Positions 50,837 through 62,200 of a stretch of 64,000 nucleotides of DNA are shown here, piece after piece. Within the stretch, counting starts at the first letter, position 1. Each line of letters starts with the position of its first letter. The DNA is taken from positions 30,124-94,123 of the forward strand of contig NZ_KB891918.1 in the NCBI RefSeq assembly GCF_000373585.1. Reading direction: 5' to 3'. This DNA comes from Streptomyces sp. MspMP-M5 (lineage in GTDB: Bacteria > Actinomycetota > Actinomycetes > Streptomycetales > Streptomycetaceae). The notes below the pieces were generated by a model that was not told the origin of the DNA, did no database searches, and saw nothing but the letters and a program-made list of their open reading frames with translations. The position numbers were made by a program, and so were the translations under genes.

Positions 50837-50877
50837 GTGACTCGGGTCACTTTCGATGAATGTTCCGGCATAGGAAC
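50837..50877 (+). promoter_or_regulatory. Pair of inverted repeats upstream of the betaine operon
   Basis: GTGAC (50837-50841) and GTCAC (50846-50850) form a 5-bp inverted repeat. GTTCC (50862-50866) and GGAAC (50873-50877) form a second one, with CATAGG between and across it as a possible -10 box. The layout suggests operators for an osmotic- or choline-responsive repressor. Confidence 0.42.
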
Positions 50878-50996
50878 GGAGGTTTGGGTTAGGGGTCCAC
50901 GTTGCTGGCGGGGCAGTGGTTGAACCAGTGAAGATCACTGGACGGCCCGGCCGCCGGCGGGAACACATCCGGAAAACGGAAGGCAGAAGGACAGTC

Positions 50997-52514
50997 GTGG
51001 CGGCAACCGAGACAAGCGAGACCATTCACGTAGGCGGGCTGTGGCGGGCGGCCGCCTCCGGTGCCACGCGCGAGGTCCTGGACCCCGCCGACGCCACGAC
51101 GCTCCAGGTGGTCGCCGAGGGCGGCGCCGAGGACGCCGACGCGGCCGTCGCGGCGGCCAAGGCGGCCTTCGACGGCGGCGCCGGGGTGTGGCCCCGCACG
51201 CCGGTGGCCGAGCGGTCGGCGCTGCTGCGCCGGGTCGCCGGCCTGCTCCAGCGCGACCGCGAGAAGATCGCGCTGATCGAGAGCCGGGACACCGGCAAGA
51301 CCCTGGAGGAGGGCCGGGTCGACGTCGACGACGTCACCAACGCCTTCCGCTACTTCGCCGACCTCGTCGTCAACGAGAGCGGCGGGCGGGTCGTGGACGC
51401 CGGGTCGGCCGACGTGCACAGCGTCGTCGTGCACGAGCCGGTCGGTGTGTGCGCGCTGATCACGCCCTGGAACTACCCGCTGCTGCAGGCCAGTTGGAAG
51501 ATCGCGCCGGCCCTCGCGGCCGGCAACACCTTTGTGATCAAGCCCAGCGAGGTCACCCCGCTCTCGACCGTGCACCTGGTCCGGCTGCTGGTCGAGGCGG
51601 GGCTGCCGGACGGCGTCGCCAACATCGTCACCGGCGCCGGGCTGCCCGTCGGCCAGCGGCTGGCCGACCACCCCGACGTGGACCTCTTCTCCTTCACCGG
51701 CGGACTGGTCAGCGGCACCAAGGCGGGCGCGGCGGCGGTCTCCGGCGCCAAGAAGATCGCCCTGGAGCTGGGTGGCAAGAACCCCAACGTGGTGTTCGCC
51801 GACGCCTGCGCCACCGACGAGGGCTTCGACACCGCCGTCGACCAGGCGCTGAACGCGGCGTTCATCCACAGCGGGCAGGTCTGCTCGGCCGGCGCCCGGC
51901 TGATCATCGAGGAGGCGGTGCGGGACCGCTTCGTCGCCGAACTCGCCCGCCGCGCCGAGAAGATCAAGCTCGGCCGGGGGACCGAAGAGGGCGTGGAGTG
52001 CGGCCCGCTGGTCTCCCAGCAGCAGCTGGACAAGGTCGAGGCGTATGTCGCCTCCGCGCTGGCCGAGGGTGCGAGCCTGCGCTGCGGCGGCGCCCGCCCC
52101 GAGCCGAGCGACGTCCGGCCGGCCGGCGGCTACTTCTACCTGCCGACCGTGCTGGACGGCTGCCACCGCGGGATGAAGGTCGTCCGGGAGGAGACCTTCG
52201 GGCCGATCCTCACCGTCGAGACCTTCACCACCGAGGACGAGGCCGTCGCGCTCGCCAACGACACCGAGTACGGACTGGCCGGTGCGGTCTTCTCCGCCGA
52301 CACCGCGCGCGCCCGCCGGGTCGCCGCCCGGCTGCGGCACGGCACCGTGTGGATCAACGACTACCACCCCTACCTGCCGCAGGCCGAATGGGGCGGCTTC
52401 GGGAAGTCCGGCATCGGCCGCGAGCTGGGGCCGACCGGACTCGACGAGTACCGGGAGAGCAAGCACATCTACGAGAACCTGCGGCCCGAGCCCGTCCGCT
52501 GGTTCGCCGGCTGA
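50997..52514 (+). CDS. betB: Betaine-aldehyde dehydrogenase
   Basis: This 505-residue enzyme of the aldehyde dehydrogenase superfamily has the oxyanion Asn159 in TPWNYPLLQ, the general base Glu257 in LELGGKNP and the catalytic Cys296 in HSGQVCSAGARL. It probably oxidises betaine aldehyde to glycine betaine with NAD. The next gene encodes the choline-oxidising enzyme, and an ABC importer of betaine type follows, which supports this substrate over other aldehydes. GTG 50997 has AAGGA upstream. Confidence 0.9.
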   Translation: MAATETSETIHVGGLWRAAASGATREVLDPADATTLQVVAEGGAEDADAAVAAAKAAFDGGAGVWPRTPVAERSALLRRVAGLLQRDREKIALIESRDTGKTLEEGRVDVDDVTNAFRYFADLVVNESGGRVVDAGSADVHSVVVHEPVGVCALITPWNYPLLQASWKIAPALAAGNTFVIKPSEVTPLSTVHLVRLLVEAGLPDGVANIVTGAGLPVGQRLADHPDVDLFSFTGGLVSGTKAGAAAVSGAKKIALELGGKNPNVVFADACATDEGFDTAVDQALNAAFIHSGQVCSAGARLIIEEAVRDRFVAELARRAEKIKLGRGTEEGVECGPLVSQQQLDKVEAYVASALAEGASLRCGGARPEPSDVRPAGGYFYLPTVLDGCHRGMKVVREETFGPILTVETFTTEDEAVALANDTEYGLAGAVFSADTARARRVAARLRHGTVWINDYHPYLPQAEWGGFGKSGIGRELGPTGLDEYRESKHIYENLRPEPVRWFAG

Positions 52515-52595
52515 CCGGCACCCCTTCCGGTACGACCCCGGCCCGGACACCCCGACGTCCGGGCCCCGCGCACTTCGCCAGTTAAGGAGCACCCC

Positions 52596-54133
52596 ATGCC
52601 CGTGTACGACTACGTGGTGGTCGGCGGTGGCACCGCCGGTTCCGTCATCGCCTCCCGCCTCGCCGAGGACCCCGGCATCACCGTCGCCGTGATCGAGGGC
52701 GGCCCCTCCGACATCGACCGCGAGGAGGTCCTGACGCTGCGCAAGTGGCTCGGCCTGCTCGGCGGCGAGCTGGACTACGAGTACACGACCACCGAGCAGC
52801 CCCGCGGCAACTCGCACATCCTGCACAGCCGCGCCAAGGTCCTCGGCGGCTGCTCGTCGCACAACACCCTGATCTCCTTCAAGCCGCTGCCGTCCGACTG
52901 GGACGAGTGGGCGGCGGCCGGTGCCACCGGCTGGGGTGCGAAGGACATGGACCGCTACTTCGGCAAGCTGCGCAACAACATCGTGCGGGTGGCCAAGAAG
53001 GACCAGAACGAGATCGCCTCGGACTGGATCGAGGCCGTCAAGTCCGCCCTGGACGTGCCCGAGGTCGTCGGCTTCAACGACCGGCCCTTCGAGGAGGGCG
53101 TCGGCTTCTTCGACCTCTCCTACCACCCGGAGAACAACAAGCGGTCCTCCGCCTCCGTCGCCTACCTCCACCCCCACATGGAGGCCGGCGACCGCCCCAA
53201 CCTCACGCTGATGCTGGAGACCTGGGCGCACAAGCTGGAGCTGGACGGCACCACCGCCAAGGGCGTCCACGTCCGCACCAAGGACGGCGAGGAGGTCTAC
53301 GTCGAGGCCGCCCGCGAGGTGCTGGTCTGCGCCGGCGCGGTGGACACTCCGCGGCTGCTGATGCACTCCGGCATCGGCCCGAAGGAGGACCTGGAGGCGC
53401 TGGGCATCGAGTGCGTCCTCGACCTGCCGGGCGTCGGGGAGAACCTGATCGACCACCCGGAGTCGGTGATCGTGTGGGAGACCAACGGGCCGATCCCCGG
53501 CAACTCCGCGATGGACTCGGACGCCGGTCTGTTCGTCAAGCGGGACCCGGAGCACAAGGGCCCGGACCTGATGTTCCACTTCTACCAGATCCCGTTCACC
53601 GACAACCCCGAGCGACTGGGCTACGAACGCCCCGAGCACGGCGTCTCGATGACCCCCAACATCCCCAAGTCCCGCGCCCGCGGCCGCCTCTACCTCACTT
53701 CCGCCGACCCCGAGGTCAAGCCCGCCCTGGACTTCAAGTACTTCGAGGACGAGGGCGACTACGACGGGCAGACCCTCGTCGACGGCATCAAGCTGGCCCG
53801 CAAGGTCGCCGAGGCCGAGCCGTTCAAGAAGTGGCTCAAGCGTGAGGTCTTCCCCGGCCCCGAGGTCACCGACGACGCCGAGATCAGCGAGCTGGTCCGC
53901 AAGGCCGCGCACACCGTCTACCACCCGGCCGGCACCTGCAAGATGGGCGCGAAGGACGACCGACTCGCCGTCGTCGACCCGGAGTTGAAGATCCGTGGCC
54001 TGAACGGCATCCGGATCGCCGACGCCTCCGTCTTCCCGACGATGCCCGCGGTGAACCCGATGATCGGCGTGCTGATGGTGGGGGAGAAGTGCGCCGAACT
54101 GCTCCGCGCGACCCCGACCCAGGGGGGTGATGC

Positions 54134-54137
<4 letters not shown>
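52596..54137 (+). CDS. codA: GMC oxidoreductase, choline oxidase type
   Basis: This 513-residue flavoprotein has the FAD motif GGGTAGS (residues 10-16) and the active-site pair His443 (VYHPAGTCK) and Asn487 (AVNPMIG), whose spacing of 44 equals that of His466 and Asn510 in Arthrobacter choline oxidase. It also has GGCSSHN with His89, the segment that carries the covalently FAD-linked histidine in choline oxidase; the E. coli choline dehydrogenase BetA lacks that SSHN. It would turn choline into betaine aldehyde, perhaps with oxygen as acceptor and peroxide as by-product. AAGGAG precedes ATG 52596. The choice of oxidase over dehydrogenase is an inference from these motifs. Confidence 0.85.
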
Positions 54138-55293
<1,156 letters not shown>

Positions 55294-55294
<1 letters not shown>

Positions 55295-55467
55295 TGTACG
55301 CCGCCGCTCCGCACCGCGGCGCCGCCCGCGCCGTCGACCTCCCCCGCGCGCCCGCCGCGAGCCCCCGGGCCCGGCTGCGCGCCGTCCTGCTCCGCCGGTG
55401 GCGCCAGGCCCAGCGCGCCGCCGCCCTCGGCGTGCCGGCCGGCACCGTGAAGCGAGGCCGGGCATGA
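55294..55467 (+). CDS. Conserved-position 57-residue basic protein between ATPase and permease
   Basis: A 57-codon frame starts at an ATG that shares bases with the preceding stop (TGATG) and ends in an ATGA that overlaps the permease start. Both junctions indicate translational coupling, so the frame is most likely expressed. The product is arginine-rich with an amphipathic stretch (ARLRAVLLRRWRQAQRAAAL) and has no known family. It could be a regulator, a membrane-associated helper or a relic whose translation merely couples the neighbours. Confidence 0.6.
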
Positions 55468-57458
55468 GCACCGTTGCACCTCCGACTTCGGCCGGCGCGC
55501 TCGGCGTCGGCAAGCTCCGTCCGATACAGGGCCTGCTGCGCCGCCGCGGCCTCGCCAAGCTCCTGCTGCTCGCCGTCGCCGCGGCGGTCCTCGTGCCGCT
55601 CGCCCAGGCCGCCTGGCCGGGCGCGGCCTGGCCCAGCGCCCTGACCGTCGACGTCTCCGGACCGCTCGACCACGCCAGCAACTGGATCATCGACAACCGC
55701 GACAGCCACTGGCTGTTCGTCTACGTCCTGGGCCACCTCAGCAACGCCGTGGTGCTCTCCGTCCGCGGCGTCTACCTGCTGCTGCTCGCGCTCGGCTGGA
55801 CCGGTGTGACGGCCGGTGTGACGCTGCTGGCCTGGCGCGTCGCCGGGGTCCGGATCGCCGCCACCGCGCTGGTGTCCTTCCTGGTCAGCGGCGCCCTCGG
55901 GATGTGGATCCCGACCATGCAGACGCTGGCCCTGATGATCGTCGCGGTGCTCGCCTCGGTCGTCGTCGGCGCGCTCCTCGGGCTCGCCGCCGGCCTCTCC
56001 CCGCGGCTGTTCAAGATCCTCCGCCCGGTCCTCGACACCATGCAGGTGCTCCCGGCCTTCGCCTACCTCCTGCCGGTCGTCATGATCTTCGGCATCGGCG
56101 TGCCGGCCGCGCTGCTGGCCACCGTGATCTACGCGGCGCCGCCGATGGCCCGGCTCACCGCGCTCGGACTGCGCGGCGCGGACGCCGGCGTCCTGGAGGC
56201 GGTCTCCTCGCTCGGCGCCACCGGACGCCAACGGCTGCTCACCGCCCGCCTCCCGCTGGCCCGCAAGGAACTCCTGCTCGGCGTCAACCAGACGATCATG
56301 ATGGCGCTGTCCATGGCCGTGATCGCCTCGATGATCGGCGCCGCCGGTCTCGGCGACCGCGTCTACCAGGCGCTCGCCTCCGTCGACGTCGGCGCCGCGC
56401 TCGCCGCCGCCGTCCCGATCGTGCTGCTGGCCATCGTCATGGACCGCACCACCGCGGCGGCCGGCGAGAAGCTCGGCGCGGACCCGTCCGCCGCCGGCCC
56501 GCGGCTGCTGCGCGGCTGGCCCGCCTGGGCCGGTATCGCCGCGCTCACCGCGGTGGCCGCGCTCGTCGGCCGGCTGGCCGGCTCCGCGATCTGGCCCGCC
56601 GGCGCCACGCTCGCCATCGCCCGCCCGGTCAACGACGCCAAGGAGTGGATGGTCAACCACCTCTACTCCGGCGTGCCGGTCGTCGGCGGCACCGCCGACT
56701 GGGCCGCGCACTTCACCAACTGGGTGCTCAACCCGCTGCGCGACGGCCTGACCGCCCTGCCCTGGTACGGCGTGCTGCTCGTCGTCGCCGCGCTGGCCTG
56801 GCTCATCGGCACCTGGCGGACGGCCCTGACCGCCGTCCTGGCGATGGCCGCCGTGGGCGTGCTGGGCGTCTGGGGCCCGTCCATGGACACCCTCTCCCAG
56901 GTCCTCGCCGCCCTGGTGCTGACCCTGGTGCTGGGCATCGGCGTCGGCATCCTCGCGGCTGGCAGCAAGCGCTTCGAGGCCGTGCTGCGCCCGGTCCTGG
57001 ACGTCATGCAGACCATGCCGCAGTTCGTCTACCTGATCCCCGTCGTGGCGCTGTTCGCGGTGGGCCGCGCCCCGGCCGCCGCCGCGGCCGTGGTCTACGC
57101 CCTGCCGGCCGTCATCCGGATCACCACCCAGGGCCTGCGCCAGGTGGACCCGGGCGCCATGGAGTCCGCCGAGTCGCTCGGCGCCACCCGCTGGCAGACC
57201 CTCCGGCAGGTCCAACTCCCGCTCGCCCGGCCCGCGTTGCTGCTGGCCGTCAACCAGGGCGTGGTGCTCGTCCTCGCCGTCGTCATCATCGGCGGCCTGG
57301 TCGGCGGCGGTGCCCTCGGCTACGACGTGGTCACCGGCCTGGCCACCGGCAACCTCGCCCTCGGCCTGGTCGCCGGCGTCGCCATCGTCTGCCTGGGCCT
57401 GATGCTCGACCGGGTCACCCAGCCCACGGAACGGCGCACCGCCGGGAAGGGAGCCTGA
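55464..57458 (+). CDS. proW: Glycine betaine ABC transporter permease, doubled (fused)
   Basis: This 664-residue protein carries two complete MetI-type permease domains (residues about 115-300 and about 455-645), each with its own EAA-type motif (one around ALGLRGADAGVLEAVSSLGATGRQRLLTARLPLARKE, the other around TTQGLRQVDPGAMESAESLGATRWQTLRQVQLPLARP). Usual ProW/OpuAB proteins have one such domain and act as dimers, so here both halves are tied together. Translation overlaps the small gene upstream. It moves glycine betaine or proline betaine with ProV and ProX. Confidence 0.92.
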   Translation: MSTVAPPTSAGALGVGKLRPIQGLLRRRGLAKLLLLAVAAAVLVPLAQAAWPGAAWPSALTVDVSGPLDHASNWIIDNRDSHWLFVYVLGHLSNAVVLSVRGVYLLLLALGWTGVTAGVTLLAWRVAGVRIAATALVSFLVSGALGMWIPTMQTLALMIVAVLASVVVGALLGLAAGLSPRLFKILRPVLDTMQVLPAFAYLLPVVMIFGIGVPAALLATVIYAAPPMARLTALGLRGADAGVLEAVSSLGATGRQRLLTARLPLARKELLLGVNQTIMMALSMAVIASMIGAAGLGDRVYQALASVDVGAALAAAVPIVLLAIVMDRTTAAAGEKLGADPSAAGPRLLRGWPAWAGIAALTAVAALVGRLAGSAIWPAGATLAIARPVNDAKEWMVNHLYSGVPVVGGTADWAAHFTNWVLNPLRDGLTALPWYGVLLVVAALAWLIGTWRTALTAVLAMAAVGVLGVWGPSMDTLSQVLAALVLTLVLGIGVGILAAGSKRFEAVLRPVLDVMQTMPQFVYLIPVVALFAVGRAPAAAAAVVYALPAVIRITTQGLRQVDPGAMESAESLGATRWQTLRQVQLPLARPALLLAVNQGVVLVLAVVIIGGLVGGGALGYDVVTGLATGNLALGLVAGVAIVCLGLMLDRVTQPTERRTAGKGA

Positions 57459-57460
57459 CC

Positions 57461-58465
57461 ATGTCCCGTATGCCGATACGCACCCGGACGCTCACCAAGG
57501 CACTCGCCGCCACGGCCGCGACCGGTGCCCTGCTGGTCTCCCTCTCCGCCTGCGGCAAGGCCGACATGACCAAGCAGGGATCGCCCTTCGCCGCCGCCAA
57601 GGGATCAAAGTCGGTCACCCTGTCCGTGCAGACCTGGGTCGGCGCCCAGTCCAATGTCGCGGTGGCGCAGTACCTGCTCGAACACGAGCTGGGCTACCAC
57701 GTCGACACCGTCCAGGTGGACGAGATCCCCGCCTGGGACGCCCTGAGCCAGGGCCGGGTCGACGCCATCCTGGAGGACTGGGGCCACCCCGACCAGGAGA
57801 AGCGCTACGTCCAGGACAAGAAGACGATCACGGCGGGCGGCGGCAACGGCGTCACCGGCCACATCGGCTGGTGGGTGCCCAAGTACTGGGCCGACGCCCA
57901 CCCCGACGTCACCAACTGGAAGAACCTCAACAAGTACGCCAAGGAACTCCGCACCTCGGAGAGCGGCAACAAGGGCCAGTTGATGGACGGTTCGCCGTCC
58001 TACGTCACCAACGACAAGGCGCTGGTGAAGAACCTCGGCCTGAACTACCAGGTCGTCTTCGCCGGTTCCGAGGCCGCCCAGATCACCCAGATCCAGCAGT
58101 TCGCCAAGCAGAAGAAGCCGTTCCTCACCTACTGGTACGAACCGCAGTGGCTCTTCAACCAGGTGCCGATGGTGGAGGTCAAACTCCCGCCGTACACCGA
58201 CGCCTGCGCGGCGAAGGGGGCCAAGGACCCGCAGTCCATCGACTGTGCGTACCCCACCACCCCGCTCCAGAAGTACTTCAACACCGACTTCGCCAAGAGC
58301 GGCAGCACCGCGGCGCAGTTCCTGAAGAACTTCCGCTGGGACAAGAAGGACCAGAACGAGGTCTCCCAGATGATCGCGTCCGGCGGCCTGTCCGCCGACG
58401 ACGCGGCCAAGAAGTGGGTCCAGGAGCACCCCGACGTCTGGAAGCGCTGGCTGCCGAAGAAGTAG
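57461..58465 (+). CDS. proX: Glycine betaine-binding lipoprotein
   Basis: This 334-residue protein begins with a lipoprotein signal peptide ending in LSAC, so it is anchored outside the membrane. The binding domain of the OpuAC/ProX family shows VTLSVQTWVGAQSNVAVAQYLLE and aromatic residues for cation-pi binding of betaine (VTGHIGWWVPKYW, TYWYEPQWLF). GGGAAGGGAG lies before ATG 57461. It closes the operon, followed by a hairpin. Confidence 0.93.
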   Translation: MSRMPIRTRTLTKALAATAATGALLVSLSACGKADMTKQGSPFAAAKGSKSVTLSVQTWVGAQSNVAVAQYLLEHELGYHVDTVQVDEIPAWDALSQGRVDAILEDWGHPDQEKRYVQDKKTITAGGGNGVTGHIGWWVPKYWADAHPDVTNWKNLNKYAKELRTSESGNKGQLMDGSPSYVTNDKALVKNLGLNYQVVFAGSEAAQITQIQQFAKQKKPFLTYWYEPQWLFNQVPMVEVKLPPYTDACAAKGAKDPQSIDCAYPTTPLQKYFNTDFAKSGSTAAQFLKNFRWDKKDQNEVSQMIASGGLSADDAAKKWVQEHPDVWKRWLPKK

Positions 58466-58487
58466 CGGCCGCAAACTCACCACGCCA

Positions 58488-58524
58488 CCGGGCGGGACCG
58501 TTCCACGGGGACGGGCCCGCCCGG
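58488..58524. terminator. Hairpin between proX and the convergent amidotransferase-like gene
   Basis: CCGGGCGGG (58488-58496) and CCCGCCCGG (58516-58524) pair perfectly with a 19-base loop that has some internal pairing. It separates convergent genes. Confidence 0.65.
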
Positions 58525-58543
58525 CGGCGTCTGTGGGGCCGGG

Positions 58544-59290
58544 TCAGTCCTCCAGCAGTTCGTTCACCAGGTCCACGGCCAGGTCGCGGGTGTGGTGGAC
58601 GGGGAGGTTCTCGTCGAGGAACCAGTCGTCGGTGGCCTCGGGGTGCGGACCGACCACGGCGACCTTCCCGGCGCCGCAGGGGGCGACGACGGCGGCGACG
58701 GTGCCGTTGGGATAGGTGGCCAGGACGGTGGCGTCGGCGCCCTCGTCGAGGAGGAAGTGCGGGCCGTCCTGGAAGAAGACGGTGCGGGGCAGGCCGCGCC
58801 AGCGGGTCTCGACGACGGTGTCCCCGTCGTGCTGGACGGTGGCGCCCGGCGTGACGATGTACTGGTCGGTGTCGCCGGGGAGCAGGTCGAACCCCGGGTC
58901 GTCGCCGGCCAGATAGCCGCCGAGGCAGAAGCCCAGGTAGTGGCCGCCGCCCTGGACGTAGTCGCGGATCTCACCGGCGTGTTTGCGCAGCCGGCGGTAG
59001 GCCGGGGCCAGGTCGCCGCCGCCCGGCTGGGCGTAGAGGTGGGCGTGCGCCAGGGACGCGGCGGAGAGCGGGACCTTCTCGTGCGGGCCGGTGTAGCGGA
59101 CGTCGAGGTTCCAGGGGCCGGCGGCGAGCAGTGCGGCGACCGCCTCGGAGCAGCCGGCGGGGCGCGCGGCCGGTCCGCGGTAGACCAGGGCCAGGCGGCG
59201 GCCGCCGGGCGCGGGGAGGAGGGGCGACTCCGGCTCGCCGCGGGCGCCGAAGGCCCGGCGGAGGGAGTCGAGGAAGCCGTCTGGAGGCAT
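58544..59290 (-). CDS. Glutamine-amidotransferase-like protein (BPL_N type)
   Basis: This 248-residue protein resembles the N-terminal, GATase-like domain of biotin protein ligases (BPL_N). It has a full-looking catalytic triad: Cys122 in LGFCLGG, and His216 with Glu218 in VGPHPEA. It lacks a signal peptide. It starts five bases after the stop of the large synthetase gene, so the two are one operon and the protein probably processes, releases or edits its product. The family has no firmly known reaction; hydrolase or transferase activity is inferred from the triad. Confidence 0.8.
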   Translation of the reverse strand: MPPDGFLDSLRRAFGARGEPESPLLPAPGGRRLALVYRGPAARPAGCSEAVAALLAAGPWNLDVRYTGPHEKVPLSAASLAHAHLYAQPGGGDLAPAYRRLRKHAGEIRDYVQGGGHYLGFCLGGYLAGDDPGFDLLPGDTDQYIVTPGATVQHDGDTVVETRWRGLPRTVFFQDGPHFLLDEGADATVLATYPNGTVAAVVAPCGAGKVAVVGPHPEATDDWFLDENLPVHHTRDLAVDLVNELLED

Positions 59291-59295
59291 GGGGC

Positions 59296-62200
59296 TCACC
59301 GTGCGGGGCTGGTGGGGTGCGGGGCCGGCGCGGCGGACGGGCGGTCGGCGGGCCGGAGGGCCAGGCCCTGGGCCGGGATGCCGCGCCAGGCCGTACCGGG
59401 GAGGAGGTACTCGCCCTTCATGACCAGGGACAGCGCGTCGAGCCAGACGCCCTCGCCGACGGTGCCGTCGTAGAGGATGATCGCGCGGCTGCCGACGCCG
59501 GCGCCGGCGCGGACGGTGACCTTCGACATCTTCATGACCCGGTCCTCGAACAGATGCGTCTGCAAGCTTACGCCCGCGCCGATCGCCGCGTCGTCGCCCA
59601 CCTCGACCAGGTCGAACTCGGTGAGGAAGGTGGTGGCCAGCCATGTCCGGCGGCCGATCCGGGCGCCGAACAGGCGCAGCGCCGGCGGCAGGAACGGGGT
59701 CCCGGCGAGGGCGGCGAGCCCGGCCGGCACCGCGGCCGCCTCGTACAGGCCGGTGACGAACTCGGTGCGGCGGACGAACCAGCTCCACAGGGGCTCGACG
59801 CGGGGCCGGTAGCGGCCGACCACCAGCCACTTGAGCAGTGCGCAGGCGGCGACGACGGCGAGGCCGGCGGCCATGAGCAGGACGGGGGCGAGCAGCACCG
59901 GCAGGGCGAGGGAGGGGCTGTGGGCGACGCCGGAGAGGGCGAGGAGGAAGAGGTACGCGGTGGTGCCCAGGAGGGCCGCCGGCATCGTCGCGCGGAAGTA
60001 CTCGACGGCCAGGCGGCGTCGGACGGCCCGGCGGGTGGGGCGGAAGGTCAGCTCCTCGGGGAAGGTGCCGCTGCTCTGGCGCCGCGGGAGGCGGAACGCG
60101 GGGGAGCCCAGCCAGAAGCTGCCGGGGGGCACCTCCTCCTCGGCGGGGACGGTGCCGACGCCGATCAGGGAGTGGGGCCCGGTCCGGGTCCCGGCCGGCA
60201 GATACGCGGCGTTGCCGACGAACGCGCGGCGGCCCACCTCGGTGCGGCGGCACAGGACCCGGCCGCCGGCGAACGCCGCGCCGCCGACCCCCGCCATGTC
60301 TGCGACGAAGCTGCCCTCGCCGAGGACGAGCAGGTCCGGGTCGAGGTGGGAGGCGGTGGACACCTCGGCGCCCGGGCCGATCCGGGCGCCCAGCAGCCGC
60401 AGCCAGGGGGCGGTGTAGAGGGTGGCGTAGAGGGAGTTGGTGAGGGCGAGGCTGGATTCCAGCAGCTTGTCGGAGAGCCACTTGCGCACACCGAGGCCGG
60501 AGCGAACCGGGTGGCTGCCGACCGGCGTGCGGCGCAGCACCAGCCGTTTGGCGCCGGCGACCGCGGCGCAGACCGAGAGCACGTAGAGCGGCGCGGCCAG
60601 TACCAGGGAGACCAGGACGGCCGGCCCGCTGCCCCAGGCCAGCCAGGCACACCACACCAGCGCGGCGCCGGGCACCAGGACGGCCAGCGCGAGGAGTTCG
60701 AGGAGGACGACGCCCAGCAGCGCGGCGGCGAGGTGCCGCACCCGGCCGCGTTCGGCCGGGCCGCCGGCGCGCAGCATCTCCTCGACGTCCGGGGTCAGGG
60801 CCGGCACCGGGGAGGGCGGGGAACCGGCCCATCGGGCGCCGGGCGGCACGGCGTCGCCCTCGCCGAGCACCGACTGCTCGCCGAGCCCGGCGCCCGTCTC
60901 CACCCGGGCGCCCGGCTCCAGCACCGCATGGGCCCCTACGTAGGCGCGCGGGCCGATGTCTATCGGGGCGACGGTCACCCAGCCGTCGGCCACCCGCCAG
61001 GCGTGCAGGGTGACGCCGTAGCCGATCGAGGCGTCCGCGCCGATCCGGACCAGCGACGGCAGCGGGACGCCGCCGGTGGCAATGGTCGTCCGCGGCCCGA
61101 TCCGGGCGCCCAGCAGCCGCAGATAGCCGCCCGCCAGCGGGGAGCCGCTCAGCGCGGGCAGCGGGCTCACGCTCAGCAGCAGGCCGAGCGTCCACAGCCG
61201 GAGGTAGGTCGGGCCCCACAGGGGATAGCGGCCCGGCCGGACACCGGCGGCCAGGGGGCGGGCGAGCAGCACCGGCAGCAGCCAGCGGACGCCGGCATAG
61301 CCGACGAGCACGGCCAGTACGGGCTGTACCGGGACCGGCGTCCGGCTGGTGAACACGCCGCCCTGCCGGCCGAAGACGATCGCCAGCGGCAAGGTGGTGG
61401 CGAAGAGCAGGAGGTAGAGCGCGGCCGCCTGCACCAGCCCGGCCACGGCGATCCGGGCCCTGCTGTGGCGGAGCGGGCGGGGACGGACCGGGGGCGGGGA
61501 CGCGGCGGCGCTACCCGTGCCGGCCGTGCCGGGGCCGCCGTCCGCGCCGTCCCCGTTCCCCGGAAGGGCCTCCGGGACCCCCGCCGCGTCCAGACCGGCC
61601 GCCAGCCCCCGCACCGTCGGATGGGCGTAGAGAGCGCGCAGGGTGGCGCCGGTGCCGCTGCCGACGCCGCGGCTGCGGAGCAGCGAGACGACCTGGGCGG
61701 CGAGCAGCGAGTGCCCGCCGAGGTCGTCGAAGAAGTCGGCCTCTGTGGACAGCGTGTCGGGCTGCATGCCGAACACCTCGGCCCAGACCTCCCGGACCCT
61801 GGACTCCACCTCGCCGCGCGGCGGCACCACCGGGCCACCGCCGCCCAGCCGGCGCCCGGTCGGCGCGGGCAGCCGTCGGCGGTCCACCTTGCCGCTCGGC
61901 ATGGCCGGCAGCCGGGGGAGGACGTCGAGGAACGGCGGCACCATGTAGGCCGGGAGCCGCTGCCGCAGAAGCTGGTGGAGGCGGGCCACCAGCGCGTCGG
62001 CCGCCGCCGCGTCCGCCGGTCCGTCGCCGTTCGAGGAAGACGCCCCGTAATTCGAGGACGGCACCACGTACGCGGACAACTCCCGGCACTCTCCCGCCCC
62101 TTCCTCGTCCTCCGCCTCGCCGTCGCGGGCCGGCAGCCGCACCAGCGCGGTGGCCGCCTCGGCCACCCCGGGGTCCTCCAGCAGCACGTTGTCGATCTCT

